A stretch of DNA of 64,000 nucleotides from Nocardia sp. NBC_00565 (GTDB lineage: Bacteria; Actinomycetota; Actinomycetes; Mycobacteriales; Mycobacteriaceae): NCBI RefSeq assembly GCF_036345915.1, contig NZ_CP107785.1, positions 2,356,001-2,420,000 of the forward strand, in the 5' to 3' direction. Below, in pieces: positions 27,222 through 39,369 of the stretch (within the stretch, counting starts at the first letter, position 1; each line of letters starts with the position of its first letter). Position numbers and translations under genes: made by a program. The notes beneath the pieces are model-generated. The model had not been told where the DNA came from and did no database searches. It saw only the letters and a program-made list of their open reading frames with translations.

Positions 27222-28412
27222 ATGAAGCAACGCAAGGGGATCGGAGCCGTGTTCGCCCTCGGCTTGGCGGGACTGCTCGCAGTGTCGGGATGCGGTTCGT
27301 CCGGCAGCGATTCCACCTCATCGAGTAACAGCAGTTCCGCCACCGCGCCGGCAGGTGGTTCCGGCATCAAGGCGAAGATCCTCGTTGTCGGCGACTTCAC
27401 CAGCACGATCCCGTTCACGCTCCCCGAGATCGTGCCGATGGTGAAAGGGGTCTTGAAGGACTTCCCAAATGTGGAAATCGAGACCTGTGACGGCAAAGGC
27501 ACTGCGCCGGGCTTCCTGGTGTGCGCGCAACAGGCGGTGCGGGACAGGGTCGCCGGCGTGGTGCTCGGCTTCTCCGCCGGTGGGCAGGACCTGAGCGTAT
27601 TGACCAAGGCCAACATCCCCACGATCGGAGCCGGGGACTCCCACAGCCCGAACTCGTACCCGACGGCGGAACCGTTCTCGATCTACGTCGCACTCGGCGC
27701 GGGTCTGGCAGCGACCGGCTGCACCAAGCTCGGCATCGTCTACCTGGACGGCTCGGACTTCCTGATCGACTACATCAAGGGCGGCTTCGAGGGCAAAGGT
27801 GGCAAGGAGGTTGCGCGCGGATCCGTTGCGGCCAATGCCGCTGACCTCTCGCCCGCGGTGTCCAAGGTGACCGGCGCAGGCGCCGAGTGTGTGGCCGTCA
27901 GCCTCACCCCGTCCGGTGGCGCACAGGCACTGACTGCCTTGAAGCAGAGCGGCAAGACGTTGACCGTCGGCGGCATCTCCGCGGTCTTCAGCACCGAACT
28001 GCTCAAATCTCTTGGCGCGCTTGCCGAAGGGCTGATCGTCGTGGATACCGTGCTCAACTCGTCCGACGATGCGCCGGGCATCAAGGATGCGGCGGCGGCG
28101 ATGCACTCGGTCGACGCCAAGGCCAAGATGACCCAGCAGGCATTGGGCTCATACATCGCGGCCAAGCTCGTCGCGGCCGCGCTGCCGAAGGTGAGCGGTG
28201 AGGTCACCAGCGCGTCGCTGACGACGGCACTCGACGGGCTCCGCAACGTCGACATGAACGGCGTGATCCCCCCGTGGTCGTCGATTCCTGTCGAGGGCAA
28301 GACGTTCCCGCGGATCTTCAACCACTACGGGATCAACTACAAGATTCAAGGTGGGAAGGCCGTCAAGGAGGGCGATTTCTACGACATCCTTGCCCTGCTG
28401 ACCGGAAAGTAG
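27222..28412 (+). CDS. ABC transporter substrate-binding lipoprotein (LivJ-like)
   Basis: 396-residue periplasmic-binding-type protein. Lipoprotein signal peptide with lipobox L-A-V-S-G-C (Cys near residue 24) and a Ser-rich linker, then a type-1 periplasmic binding fold (I-L-V-V-G-D-F-T-S-T, V-V-L-G-F-S-A-G-G). An AAGGAGAT site precedes ATG at 27222. The 283 bp upstream (26939-27221) separates it from the truncated oxidoreductase and contains no gene I can support. The ligand is probably an organic acid or amide rather than necessarily an amino acid, given the catabolic surroundings. Confidence 0.88.
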   Translation: MKQRKGIGAVFALGLAGLLAVSGCGSSGSDSTSSSNSSSATAPAGGSGIKAKILVVGDFTSTIPFTLPEIVPMVKGVLKDFPNVEIETCDGKGTAPGFLVCAQQAVRDRVAGVVLGFSAGGQDLSVLTKANIPTIGAGDSHSPNSYPTAEPFSIYVALGAGLAATGCTKLGIVYLDGSDFLIDYIKGGFEGKGGKEVARGSVAANAADLSPAVSKVTGAGAECVAVSLTPSGGAQALTALKQSGKTLTVGGISAVFSTELLKSLGALAEGLIVVDTVLNSSDDAPGIKDAAAAMHSVDAKAKMTQQALGSYIAAKLVAAALPKVSGEVTSASLTTALDGLRNVDMNGVIPPWSSIPVEGKTFPRIFNHYGINYKIQGGKAVKEGDFYDILALLTGK

Positions 28413-28424
28413 CGGCGACCGATC

Positions 28425-31216
<2,792 letters not shown>

Positions 31217-31220
<4 letters not shown>

Positions 31221-31939
31221 GCGCGACGAACAACGGACCGGTCCTCGAGGGTCGATCCCTGACGGTTGGCTACGGCCACACGCCGGTCGTGCACGACATC
31301 GACATCACGGTGCGCGCCGGCGAGGTCGTCGCGCTGCTCGGCATGAACGGCGCGGGAAAGACCACCACGGTGCGGGCGCTGGCCGGCGACCTCGAGCCGT
31401 TCAGTGGTGAAGTACGGCTGCGCGGACGACGAACAACCGCACCGCTGCACCGTCGAGCCAAGCAGGGGTTGCGCTACATCTCCGAGGAACGCTCGGTGTT
31501 CATGGGCCTGTCCGGCGCGGACAACCTGCGCCTCGGCCGGACCGAACGCAAGCGCTGCCTCGAGCTGTTCCCAGAGCTCGAACGGCTGCTCGGTCGCAAA
31601 GCCGGCCTGATGTCCGGCGGCGAGCAGCAGATGCTGACCTTGGCCCGAGCTCTGGCAGCCGATCCCGACGTGCTGCTGGCCGACGAACTATCCCTCGGGC
31701 TGGCCCCATTGGTGCTGGAGCGGCTGTTGCTCACGGTGCGCGCCGCAGCCGACAACGGGGCCGCCGTGCTGCTCGTGGAACAGCATGTGCGAGATGCCCT
31801 CGAGGTGGCTGACCGCGCTTACGTGATCAGCCACGGTAGGGTGGTCCTTCAGGGAGCCGCGAAGGACCTCACGGACCGGATCGGCGAGATCGAGCAGGCG
31901 TATCTTGCGGGCGCGGAGATCGGCACGGCGACTGCGTAG
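31217..31939 (+). CDS. LivF-like ABC transporter ATP-binding protein
   Basis: 240 residues. Walker A G-M-N-G-A-G-K-T-T-T, signature M-S-G-G-E-Q-Q-M-L-T and Walker B V-L-L-A-D-E-L-S-L-G-L-A-P are complete, and the 240-residue length is normal for LivF. ATG overlaps the fusion gene stop (ATGA). Since the fused LivG has a weak signature motif, this subunit provides the canonical one. Confidence 0.9.
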
Positions 31940-31971
31940 TCGCCGCTCACCGAGTCGGCAGAAGGAATTGC

Positions 31972-32550
31972 GTGCCCAGTTCGAAGACTCGTGCAAGTCT
32001 GAATCTCGACGAGATCGTCGACAACGCACTGGGTTTGATCCGCGAAGGTGGAGTGGCTTCGCTGTCGATGCGCCAGCTCTCCACCCGCCTCGGTGCCTCT
32101 CTCGGCGCGACGTATCGGCATCTGCCGACCAAAGAAGCACTGCTCGACCTATGTGGCAAAGCGCTGTTCGATCGCTGCTGGCAACCGCTGCAGGTCGGCG
32201 AGGACCCGCTGGAATGGCTCGAACAGCAGGTGATGAACCTGTACAACGTGCTCACGGAATACCGCGGTATGGCCGAATATGTCGTGCGGCACACCCGCGA
32301 TGTGGTGAATCCGGTGCACGAGGTGTTGATCGAGTCCGGCTTCTCCGAGTCCGAAGCGCCGCTGGTCGCCACGGTGCTCACGCTCTACACCGCCGGTGCC
32401 CTGCTGACCGATTTCGAGCACACCATCGCCGTCGATGCGCCCGACCCCAAGGCCATGATCGCTGCTGGAATGCATTTCGTGCTGTCCGGCCCACGTCCGG
32501 TCACCGGCGCGAAAGGCACTCGCGGTAAAGGGATGCCCGCACGTTCGTGA
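31972..32550 (+). CDS. TetR-family regulator
   Basis: 192 residues. Helix-turn-helix S-L-S-M-R-Q-L-S-T-R-L-G-A-S-L-G-A-T-Y-R-H with a TetR-type C-terminal domain (L-T-L-Y-T-A-G-A-L-L). GTG start lies behind GAAGGAA, 32 bp after livF, so it is probably co-transcribed with the transporter and may control it. The stop codon lies inside the strong terminator hairpin. Confidence 0.83.
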   Translation: MPSSKTRASLNLDEIVDNALGLIREGGVASLSMRQLSTRLGASLGATYRHLPTKEALLDLCGKALFDRCWQPLQVGEDPLEWLEQQVMNLYNVLTEYRGMAEYVVRHTRDVVNPVHEVLIESGFSESEAPLVATVLTLYTAGALLTDFEHTIAVDAPDPKAMIAAGMHFVLSGPRPVTGAKGTRGKGMPARS

Positions 32551-32578
32551 GGCAGCGGTGCCTCACGAACGTGCGGGC
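32535..32578. terminator. Strong bidirectional hairpin between convergent genes
   Basis: A perfect 20-bp stem (left arm starting GCCCGCACGTTCG, right arm its complement) with a GCGG loop. It covers the last codons and TGA of the tetR gene and lies 18 bp beyond the stop of the convergent gene at 32597, so it could serve both. Confidence 0.75.
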
Positions 32579-32596
32579 GGTGCAGCCCGGCAATCG

Positions 32597-34681
32597 TCAG
32601 GCGACGACGATTCGGGCCGAGGCGAGGTTCTCCACGCGCCGCGAGCGGGCCGTCACATCGCCTTCACGGTGCGCGGTGACCCTGGCCGTGACGAAATAGG
32701 TCCCCGGTTCGGCGTAGCTGGTCGTGAGGGTCGACTTGCTCGTCGCGGCCGAGCCGTCCACCGTCTCGTCGTGCTCGGCAAAACTGCCGCTGCCATCGAT
32801 ATCCCATTCCACCGCGATGATTTTGCCAGCGCCGGGCGGCACCTCGGCCACCGCGACCAGGGTCACCTGCGTGCCGACGCCGACCTCGGCCCGGTCCGAG
32901 CCGTCGACCTCCACCGTGACCACCGGTTGGATGCCGCCGCGTTCGGATGCGGTGGCGGGCAAGGAGATCTTGCCATCGTGGTAGGTGTAGGCGGTGGCGG
33001 CCGGGGCGACGTCGTCCTCGACCCAGCGGGCCAGATCGACCAGACTCTGCTCGATGATCGGCTGGTAGTTCACCAGCCAGGTCGCCGTGGCGCGCTGGGG
33101 ATCGGACGGTGCGAACATCGGCGGAACATGCTCGGCGTTGTCCGTCCAGCGCAAGCAGAATCGGTCCAGCCCGGCCTCGCCCTGAGCCTGCTCGACGGCC
33201 TGGCGATAGATGATGCCCTGCGGCGGCCAGAGCGAGGAGTCGTGGGTGTGGTGCACCCACAACAACTTTCCGTCGTACTGACCGGAGTACGACACCCCCA
33301 TCAACGAGGACTGCAACGGTACGTCGTGGCTCGGGTAGAGCGGGTTGCCGTCCACCCGCAGGAAGTCGAACTGCTCGTCCGGCATCAGATGATGGCGGCT
33401 GTAGTAGCAGTAGGCGAGGAAGGCCTGGTTGTCGACGTGGACCGTATCGCCGACCTCGACACCCCGGAACCGCTGTAGATTCGCCTCGGCAACGCCGTCG
33501 CAGAAGAAGATGTCCTCGGTGAACGCCGTGCAGTACAGCTGGCGACCGGCGGCCGCGCCGCTGGTGATCTTCACCCCGGTGCCGAGCCGGTAGCCGTCAC
33601 CGACCCCCTTTATCTCGACCGCCATGGGCAGATCCATCCCGGAAGTGGCGCCCATCAACGTGGCCATGGTCATCAGCAGCTTGTGCTCGGGGGCACTCCA
33701 CTTCTCCGGTTCGCCCAGGAAGTCGCCCGGGGTCAGGATCCGGCTTACCGTGCCCTCGAGGTCGATCCGGTCGTGGACCACATGCTGCGGCGCGTCGTGT
33801 CCGACGTAGCCGGGACGTGTCCAGAACGATTCGAAGTAGTCGGCATCGGTGTCGAGTAGGCCATCGGCCATGGACGACCAGAGCCAGATCTGGCCCATCG
33901 GCTGGCTGATCATGTACTCATCACCGCGCGGGAAGCCGAGGCGGTAGAGATTGGCCAGTTCTTCGCGTTGGTTGGTGTCGAGTCCGGTGAACGGGTTACC
34001 GCTGCCACCGGGCCGCATCGCATCGATCACCTGGTCGAGCTTGTCGCCCAGCAAGCGCTGCACGTTGAACATCTGGCCGAAGGACATGGTCTGCGCACCA
34101 CGGATCTTCTCGTTCGTGCCGTGCGGGGCGATATCGCCGCCGCCCATGAACGGCAAGGCGCCATCGAAGACGTCCGGAGCGTTCTCCAGGCTCAACGGTG
34201 AGCGGCGACCGCCCCCGCTACCGCCCCACACGTAGGAATACTGCGGCGGGCGACCGTAGACCTGGTTGGCGATGTGCTTGGAGAAGCGGGCCGATTCGGC
34301 GGTGGCGCGCCATCCGTACAAGCCTGGGTCTTCGCCACCCCTCGGGTCGATATCGTCGCCGACGTGGCCGGAATTCGACTCGGACATGTAGCCGCCCAGT
34401 CGAGCGGTCATCGCCAGCCCGCCGATCAACTCGCCCATCGGTCCGCCGAAGGCCTCCTCGTGCCCGGCGTGTGCGCCCTCGATCGGTTGGTACATCCGGC
34501 CCTGCCACTCCTGCACCTTCGGGAAGTAGAAGGTGAACCGGGTGGCGGTGTCGCCGAAACCGCCGTGCACGTGACGATGCGGGTACGGCGCCTCCCGCCA
34601 TTCGTCCACGTCGATGTACGGCTGACCGAAGAAGCTGTCGGTCGGCACGTAAGACTCGACCTCGAGTGGTTGCGATGCCAT
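32597..34681 (-). CDS. Large hydrolase-like protein with C-terminal PKD domain
   Basis: 694 residues. The first part has a segment Y-V-W-G-G-S-G-G-G-R-R-S that looks like the serine elbow of tannase/feruloyl-esterase-like alpha/beta hydrolases, followed by F-D-G-A-L-P-F-M-G-G-G-D. Around residues 590-670 comes a PKD/Ig-like domain (V-T-V-E-V-D-G-S-D, I-A-V-E-W-D-I-D-G-S-G, S-Y-A-E-P-G-T-Y-F-V-T-A-R-V). PKD domains are usually extracellular, yet there is no signal peptide or Tat motif at the N-terminus. Start ATG at 34681 has GGAG upstream. Activity is unassigned. Confidence 0.7.
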   Translation of the reverse strand: MASQPLEVESYVPTDSFFGQPYIDVDEWREAPYPHRHVHGGFGDTATRFTFYFPKVQEWQGRMYQPIEGAHAGHEEAFGGPMGELIGGLAMTARLGGYMSESNSGHVGDDIDPRGGEDPGLYGWRATAESARFSKHIANQVYGRPPQYSYVWGGSGGGRRSPLSLENAPDVFDGALPFMGGGDIAPHGTNEKIRGAQTMSFGQMFNVQRLLGDKLDQVIDAMRPGGSGNPFTGLDTNQREELANLYRLGFPRGDEYMISQPMGQIWLWSSMADGLLDTDADYFESFWTRPGYVGHDAPQHVVHDRIDLEGTVSRILTPGDFLGEPEKWSAPEHKLLMTMATLMGATSGMDLPMAVEIKGVGDGYRLGTGVKITSGAAAGRQLYCTAFTEDIFFCDGVAEANLQRFRGVEVGDTVHVDNQAFLAYCYYSRHHLMPDEQFDFLRVDGNPLYPSHDVPLQSSLMGVSYSGQYDGKLLWVHHTHDSSLWPPQGIIYRQAVEQAQGEAGLDRFCLRWTDNAEHVPPMFAPSDPQRATATWLVNYQPIIEQSLVDLARWVEDDVAPAATAYTYHDGKISLPATASERGGIQPVVTVEVDGSDRAEVGVGTQVTLVAVAEVPPGAGKIIAVEWDIDGSGSFAEHDETVDGSAATSKSTLTTSYAEPGTYFVTARVTAHREGDVTARSRRVENLASARIVVA

Positions 34682-34826
34682 GTGAACGTCTCCTAACGCG
34701 ATGGGCGTCCGGCGCCGACAGTCGCCGCGGTTGGTCGCCGAGCGAGCTCCGCGGTGTTGACCGACCACGAGTTATTGACCGATCAGCTGTATCGACGGAT
34801 CCGCGTCAGTACCGTCTGCCATAGCT

Positions 34827-34841
34827 GTGAACGACGTTCAC
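34827..34841. promoter_or_regulatory. Operator-like palindrome GTGAACG-A-CGTTCAC
   Basis: Perfect 7-bp arms around one central A, 146 bp upstream of the hydrolase-like gene on the minus strand. The size and symmetry are typical of a TetR or similar dimeric repressor site. The TetR encoded at 31972 is a candidate binder only by proximity. Confidence 0.45.
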
Positions 34842-35088
34842 TATAGGCGGGCAGAACGTGTCGCACAACACACGTCTGGCCCTTATTTCTGACAGGAGTG
34901 TCTACGGTCTTCAGGCTGCGCCCTTCTGCCGATTCAGTTGCCGATTTCTCGGCGATACACATCGCCGACGCCGAGCGCCGCGCCGAGGCAGCCGACGCCG
35001 AAGCGACCAGACTGCACCGACAACCCCGAACTCACCGGCACCCACTCCTGGGCCTAACCCGTAGGATGCAGGACACCGGAGGAACGAC

Positions 35089-35120
35089 AAACTCGCCCCG
35101 CCGATTGGCGGAGCGAGTTT
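35089..35120 (-). terminator. Intrinsic terminator after the double acyl-CoA dehydrogenase
   Basis: AAACTCGC-C-CCGCC / GGCGG-A-GCGAGTTT stem with a GATT loop and one mismatch, about 70 bp beyond the stop of the minus-strand gene at 35190. No long T-tract follows on either strand, which is common in high-GC actinobacteria. Confidence 0.6.
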
Positions 35121-35189
35121 GCGTTTCGGGCTGGTGACCTACGGCCGACGCTCTCCGTCGCTCCCACCTCGATTACCTTGTGCCCAAGG

Positions 35190-37448
35190 CTATTTCGGCA
35201 TGCCCAGAACCCGCTCCGCGAGGATGTTGCGCATGATCTCGGTGGTGCCGCCCGCGATCGTGGCCGAGCGGGACATCAGGTAGTCGTGATGTGCGGCCGA
35301 GCCGGTGGTGTCGGCGATGCCTGCCAGTCCGAGGACGCGCAGGTGGGTATCGCCGATCGCCTGCATGGTCGTGCTCCAGACCAGTTTGATCACCGAGTGT
35401 TCTGCTCCGGGAGCGCCGCCCGCCGCGATCCGGCCCAGCGCCCGCTTGCCCAGCAACCCCACAGCGCGTGCCGCACACAAGCGGTCGGTCAGTTCGGCGC
35501 GGGCGTGTGAGTCGAGGTTGTGTGCCTGCACGGTGGCCACCAGATCGATGACCGTCTGCTCGAGCCGACCGGCCAGCATGATCACGCCGGCCCGTTCGAA
35601 GCCGAGTGTGGTCATGGTGACCTTCCAGCCCTGGTGCAGCGGTCCGAGTAGTGCGCCGCGCGGCACCCGGACGTCGTCGAAGAACACCTCGGCGAATCCG
35701 CCCTCGCCGGTGATCTGGGTGATCGGACGGCGGGTGATGCCGGGGGTGTCCATCGGGACCAGCAGTGCGGAAATTCCCTTGTGCGGCGGCGCTTGCGGAT
35801 CGGTGCGGACCAGCAGCAGGCAATGCGTGGCTTCCACGCCCTCCGAGGTCCAGATCTTCTGGCCGTTGATGACGAATTCGTCGCCGTCGAGCACCGCGCG
35901 GGTGCGCAGGCTGGCCAGGTCGCTGCCCGAACTCGGCTCGGAGAAGCCCTGACACCACACCTCGGTGCCGGCCTGGATGGCCGCGAGGTGCTGCTGCTGT
36001 TCCGGTGTGCCGTAGTGCATCAGGGTCGGGGCGACGTTGTTCACGCCGAGAATGCCGGCCATCAACGGTGCGCGCTGTCCGGCCAGGACCTGATCGCAGG
36101 CAACCTGGTCGACTATCGACAGTCCGCGTCCGCCGTACTGTTCCGGCCAGTGCGGGGCCATCCAGCCCGCCTCGTGCAGCCGCTGCTGCCAGGAAAGGCG
36201 CGCGGCGAACGAGTCGTCGTCGCCCCATTGCGCGCGGTGCAGCGGCATCAGCACGCGGACTGTTTCGGTGAGTTCGGCCGCGGGGCTGGCGGGTGTCGTC
36301 TCGGCGGCAACCGTCGTCGAAGCGCCGTGGCGGGTCGGGTCCAGCCGTTCCCGGTGCGCCGCCGGACCGCCGAACAGGGGCGCGGCGGCGCCGGCCCGGC
36401 GGTAGTAGAGGTGCGCCTCGTGCTCCCAGGTGAAACCGACTCCGGCGAGCACCTGGATGTAGTCCGCGGTGACTTGCTGTGCGGCCGTGACGGATTCGAG
36501 CAGGGCCAGTGCGACCGCCTGATCGAGTGCGTCGGCGGGCGCCGCCGAATCGAGCAGGCCGGCAACCTCGCGGGCCGTGGCCCTGGCCAGTTCGACGTGG
36601 GCCAGCATGTCGGCGCACTTGTGCTTGACGGCCTGGAACGAGCCGATCGGTTTGCCGAACTGCTCACGTTTTGCGGCGTAGTCGACGGCGGCCCACAAGC
36701 AATGGCTCGCGACGCCGGTCAGTTCGCTGGCCAGAGCGAGCCCTGCGGTGACCAGACTGCGCTGAACAGCCGCCACCGCGTCGTCGCCGTCGGCCAGCAC
36801 CGTACCCGGCGCCCGTTCCATCGTGAGGGCGCCGATCGGGCGCAGCAGATCCAGGCTCTGCGTCGGCTGGATCCGGACCGTGTCCGCCGTCGTCGGAACC
36901 GCCACCAGCAGTGGTCCGGTCGGACCGTCGGCGAGCAGGACGACGATATGGGCTTCGGGGGTGAGTATCAGGCTCGCCGCACCCGATACCAGCACCTCGC
37001 GCCCGCCGTCACCGGCAGTGGCCTCGAAATGACCGGCGGCGCCGGGCATTCCGGTCTGCTCGGTCCACGCGACGGTCGCTACCCGCCGGCCCGACGTCAA
37101 CTGCGCCACGAGCTCACCCGCCTGCACGCGCGGTGAACTCAAAGCCCCGAGGGCACCGGCCGCCGTGATCACCGGCGTGGGGGCGGCGACACTACCCAAC
37201 GCCTCGGCGGCGACGGCGAGATCGGACCAGCTGCCGCCGGATCCGCCGAGGGATTCGGGGATCGGCAGTCCGGCGATACCCATCTCGGCAAGCTCCGACC
37301 ACAGTGGCAGCTCGCTGACCTGGGCCGGGTCCTGGATGAGTTTGTGCGCGGCGCCGGTATCCCAGTGACGCGCGAGCAGCTGGCTGATCGCTTCGATCAG
37401 ATTCTGCTGCTCATCCGTGTCGGCAACGGCTACAGACGGGTTGATCAC
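35190..37448 (-). CDS. Double-domain acyl-CoA dehydrogenase (FadE34-like)
   Basis: 752 residues containing two acyl-CoA dehydrogenase domains. The N-terminal domain (about 1-385) is of the short type with R-E-Q-F-G-K-P-I-G-S-F-Q-A-V-K-H; the C-terminal domain (about 400-752) has W-C-Q-G-F-S-E-P-S-S-G-S-D-L-A, I-N-G-Q-K-I-W-T-S and G-G-T-T-E-I-M-R-N-I. This is the architecture of mycobacterial FadE34/ChsE3, a fused equivalent of the alpha2beta2 enzymes of steroid side-chain oxidation. GTG at 37448 has a GGAGG site. It ends an operon with a CitE-like gene and a broken maoC. Confidence 0.88.
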   Translation of the reverse strand: MINPSVAVADTDEQQNLIEAISQLLARHWDTGAAHKLIQDPAQVSELPLWSELAEMGIAGLPIPESLGGSGGSWSDLAVAAEALGSVAAPTPVITAAGALGALSSPRVQAGELVAQLTSGRRVATVAWTEQTGMPGAAGHFEATAGDGGREVLVSGAASLILTPEAHIVVLLADGPTGPLLVAVPTTADTVRIQPTQSLDLLRPIGALTMERAPGTVLADGDDAVAAVQRSLVTAGLALASELTGVASHCLWAAVDYAAKREQFGKPIGSFQAVKHKCADMLAHVELARATAREVAGLLDSAAPADALDQAVALALLESVTAAQQVTADYIQVLAGVGFTWEHEAHLYYRRAGAAAPLFGGPAAHRERLDPTRHGASTTVAAETTPASPAAELTETVRVLMPLHRAQWGDDDSFAARLSWQQRLHEAGWMAPHWPEQYGGRGLSIVDQVACDQVLAGQRAPLMAGILGVNNVAPTLMHYGTPEQQQHLAAIQAGTEVWCQGFSEPSSGSDLASLRTRAVLDGDEFVINGQKIWTSEGVEATHCLLLVRTDPQAPPHKGISALLVPMDTPGITRRPITQITGEGGFAEVFFDDVRVPRGALLGPLHQGWKVTMTTLGFERAGVIMLAGRLEQTVIDLVATVQAHNLDSHARAELTDRLCAARAVGLLGKRALGRIAAGGAPGAEHSVIKLVWSTTMQAIGDTHLRVLGLAGIADTTGSAAHHDYLMSRSATIAGGTTEIMRNILAERVLGMPK

Positions 37449-37516
37449 GGGTGGTTACCTCCGACACGGTTGTCTAACAGGTGAATCATATAAATAATTA
37501 TGCCATGATGCGTGTG

Positions 37517-38291
37517 CTACGCCATAACTGCGGTGAATCGCCAATCCAGCACGGGGCGGTCCACCGATTCGGTGTCGTGCGCGGACACGATGGAGCGCAG
37601 CCGCAGGAGGCCGCCGCCATCGTCGGAACCGGCGGCGCCTTCGACAGTGAGTTCGCTAGAGAGGGTGTCGCCCTCGCGCACCGGTCCGGTGTGATCGCAG
37701 GATTCCCAGCCGAGCACGGTGACGAGGTTCGGCAACGCCTGGGTGGCCTGTGCGAGCGCGACGGCTATGGTGTGGCCGCCGTATACGAGCCTTCCTTGCT
37801 CACCGACCCGGTAATCATGGTGTGTGGCAGCGATATTCAGGCTCAACCGGGCGAGTTCGGGTGCGTTCGAAACGACGTCGCCACTGGAACAGAACTGCTG
37901 CCCGGCCAGGGCCTGGGTGAAGTGGGCGCCCGGCACGTTCTTGCGGAAGGCGGCCAGATCCCATCCGTCGGGTGCGGTCCAGGACCGATCGTGATCGACG
38001 CCGATCGCGGAGAGGTAACCGGAGTCCGCGATAGAAAAGATTCGCCTTCACCCGGCGGGTGACGACGGTGGACTGCCCGATCGCCACATCCCACACGAGA
38101 GCCGGATGTGCGATGGGCGCACCGGTGACGGCGGTGGACAGGTGCCGGTCGAGCGCGAGCCGCAGGCGATCACCGGCAATCGCCTGATGGGTCGCGGCAA
38201 GACCGTCTGTCAACGTGATCGAGGGTGCGTGATCGTAGACCTGTCCCACGGCAAGGTCATCGAAGTACGGTCCATTGCCGGGGGCGGTCAT
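37517..38291 (-). pseudogene. MaoC dehydratase with internal deletion and frameshift
   Basis: The 5' part (M-T-A-P-G-N-G-P-Y-F-D-D-L-A-V-G-Q-V) runs to V-K-A-N-L-F-Y-R-G-L; the family then continues only in another frame as Y-L-S-A-I-G-V-D-H-D-R-S-W and on to a normal C-terminal hotdog half (A-P-E-L-A-R-L-S-L-N-I-A, V-Y-G-G-H-T-I-A-V-A-L-A-Q-A-T, C-D-H-T-G-P-V-R-E-G-D-T). Compared with the usual length near 340 residues, roughly 80 residues between these points are missing and the junction shifts the frame at about 38030. Start ATG at 38291 is one base after the citE-like stop. Confidence 0.7.
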
Positions 38292-38292
38292 G

Positions 38293-39153
38293 TCAGTTTC
38301 CTTCGGTTTGCGTGAGTACCCGTCGGGCGGCGACCGCGACGGCCTCGTCCAGCATCTGATCGCCGAGGCGTGCGACCCCCAGTCCGCGCTCGGCCGCCTC
38401 GTCGAGGGCGGCAAGGACGCGCCTGGCCGCCTCGACCGCCGCCGGATTCGGCGTGAATTCCGCTGCGGTGGTGTCGATCTGGCCGGGATGCAAGACCCAC
38501 TTGCCGTCGAAACCGGCCTCGCGCGCCCAGTGGACGCGGCCGCGGAAGTCCGCGTTGTCGGCGATGCCGAGGTGCGGCCCGTCGATCGCCGCCACGCCGG
38601 ACGCCCTGGCGGCCAGCAGTACTCGATCCTGGATTGCCGCCCAGCGCTGCGGCGGCAGTTCCGCACCTCGGCCGAGGGCCGCACCGAGGTCGGCGTAGCC
38701 GATCACTACCGCGGCCAATGGTGCTGTGGTGCGGCAGATCTCGTCGATGTCCTGAACTCCGCGCGGGGTTTCGATGAGTGCCTGCAGGGTGGCCGGATGG
38801 CGGCCGAGCAACTCGCGCGCGCGGACGAGGTCAGCCGCCGCCTCGACCTTCGGGAGCACCACGCTGTCGAGCGCGCTCACCTCGGCCAGCGCGGCCAGGT
38901 CATCGGCCGCCCACTGGGTGGCGAGCCCATTGACGCGGACCGCGATCGATCGCGCCGGATCGCGGTCGAGTTCGCGCAGGACGCGCACCACCAGCGCGCG
39001 GGCCTTGGCTTTGGAATCGACCGCGACCGCATCCTCGAGGTCGATCACCACCTCATCGGCGCCGGCGGCGAGCGCCTTGGTGATCTTGCGTTCCTCGAAT
39101 CCGGGAACGATGAGCACCGCGCGTCGTCGCGTCGGTGCGTGCAGTGCGCGCAT
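38293..39153 (-). CDS. CitE-like HpcH/HpaI-family lyase
   Basis: 286 residues of the citrate lyase beta-like branch: V-P-G-F-E-E-R-K-I-T-K-A, E-V-V-I-D-L-E-D-A-V (catalytic Glu-Asp), V-R-V-N-G (Arg), L-P-K-V-E (metal Glu), L-I-E-T-P-R-G-V and G-Y-A-D-L-G. Such enzymes cleave or form malyl-, citramalyl- or beta-methylmalyl-CoA-like thioesters. GAGGAG lies before ATG at 39153. Next to a MaoC dehydratase and an acyl-CoA dehydrogenase it probably breaks a hydroxyacyl-CoA made by hydration. Confidence 0.83.
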   Translation of the reverse strand: MRALHAPTRRRAVLIVPGFEERKITKALAAGADEVVIDLEDAVAVDSKAKARALVVRVLRELDRDPARSIAVRVNGLATQWAADDLAALAEVSALDSVVLPKVEAAADLVRARELLGRHPATLQALIETPRGVQDIDEICRTTAPLAAVVIGYADLGAALGRGAELPPQRWAAIQDRVLLAARASGVAAIDGPHLGIADNADFRGRVHWAREAGFDGKWVLHPGQIDTTAAEFTPNPAAVEAARRVLAALDEAAERGLGVARLGDQMLDEAVAVAARRVLTQTEGN

Positions 39154-39369
39154 GGCGGAACTCCTCGACTGGAGAAGGAAATGTACGGTCATTTGTCGCG
39201 CCGACCGTGTCGTCGGTGTAGGGGGAGAATTTGACTTTATCCCGGTAGTTCCCGCTGGAACGAACCTCATGGTGGCTGCCGGTCCGGTTGCTGTCAAGGC
39301 GTACGCTTGCCGATTGAACGTATCTTTGGTGAAAATGGCGCGCAAATGTTGCGGTCTGAAGGAGTCGAC
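39154..39369. promoter_or_regulatory. Divergent promoter region of citE-like and fadE genes
   Basis: 216 bp between divergent starts. The middle (39220-39300) is AT-richer and includes TTGACTTTATCC. The GntR protein encoded at 40555 is the likely local regulator, but no convincing dyad could be fixed. An in-frame ATG at 39346 gives an alternative, less well supported start for the plus-strand gene. Confidence 0.35.

Larger units (their letters stand above)
34682..35189. other. 508-bp intergenic region
   Basis: Contains the palindrome at 34827 close to the hydrolase-like gene and a terminator at 35089. A possible 79-codon plus-strand frame (34898-35137, starting GTG) is rich in Ala/Arg and overlaps the terminator, so I do not support it as a gene. 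Direct ACCGxC-type low-complexity patches but no known element were noticed. Confidence 0.45.

Noticed and set aside
34898..35137. 79-codon plus-strand frame
   Set aside because: Overlaps an intrinsic terminator of the neighbouring gene and the putative start is too close to AGGAG.
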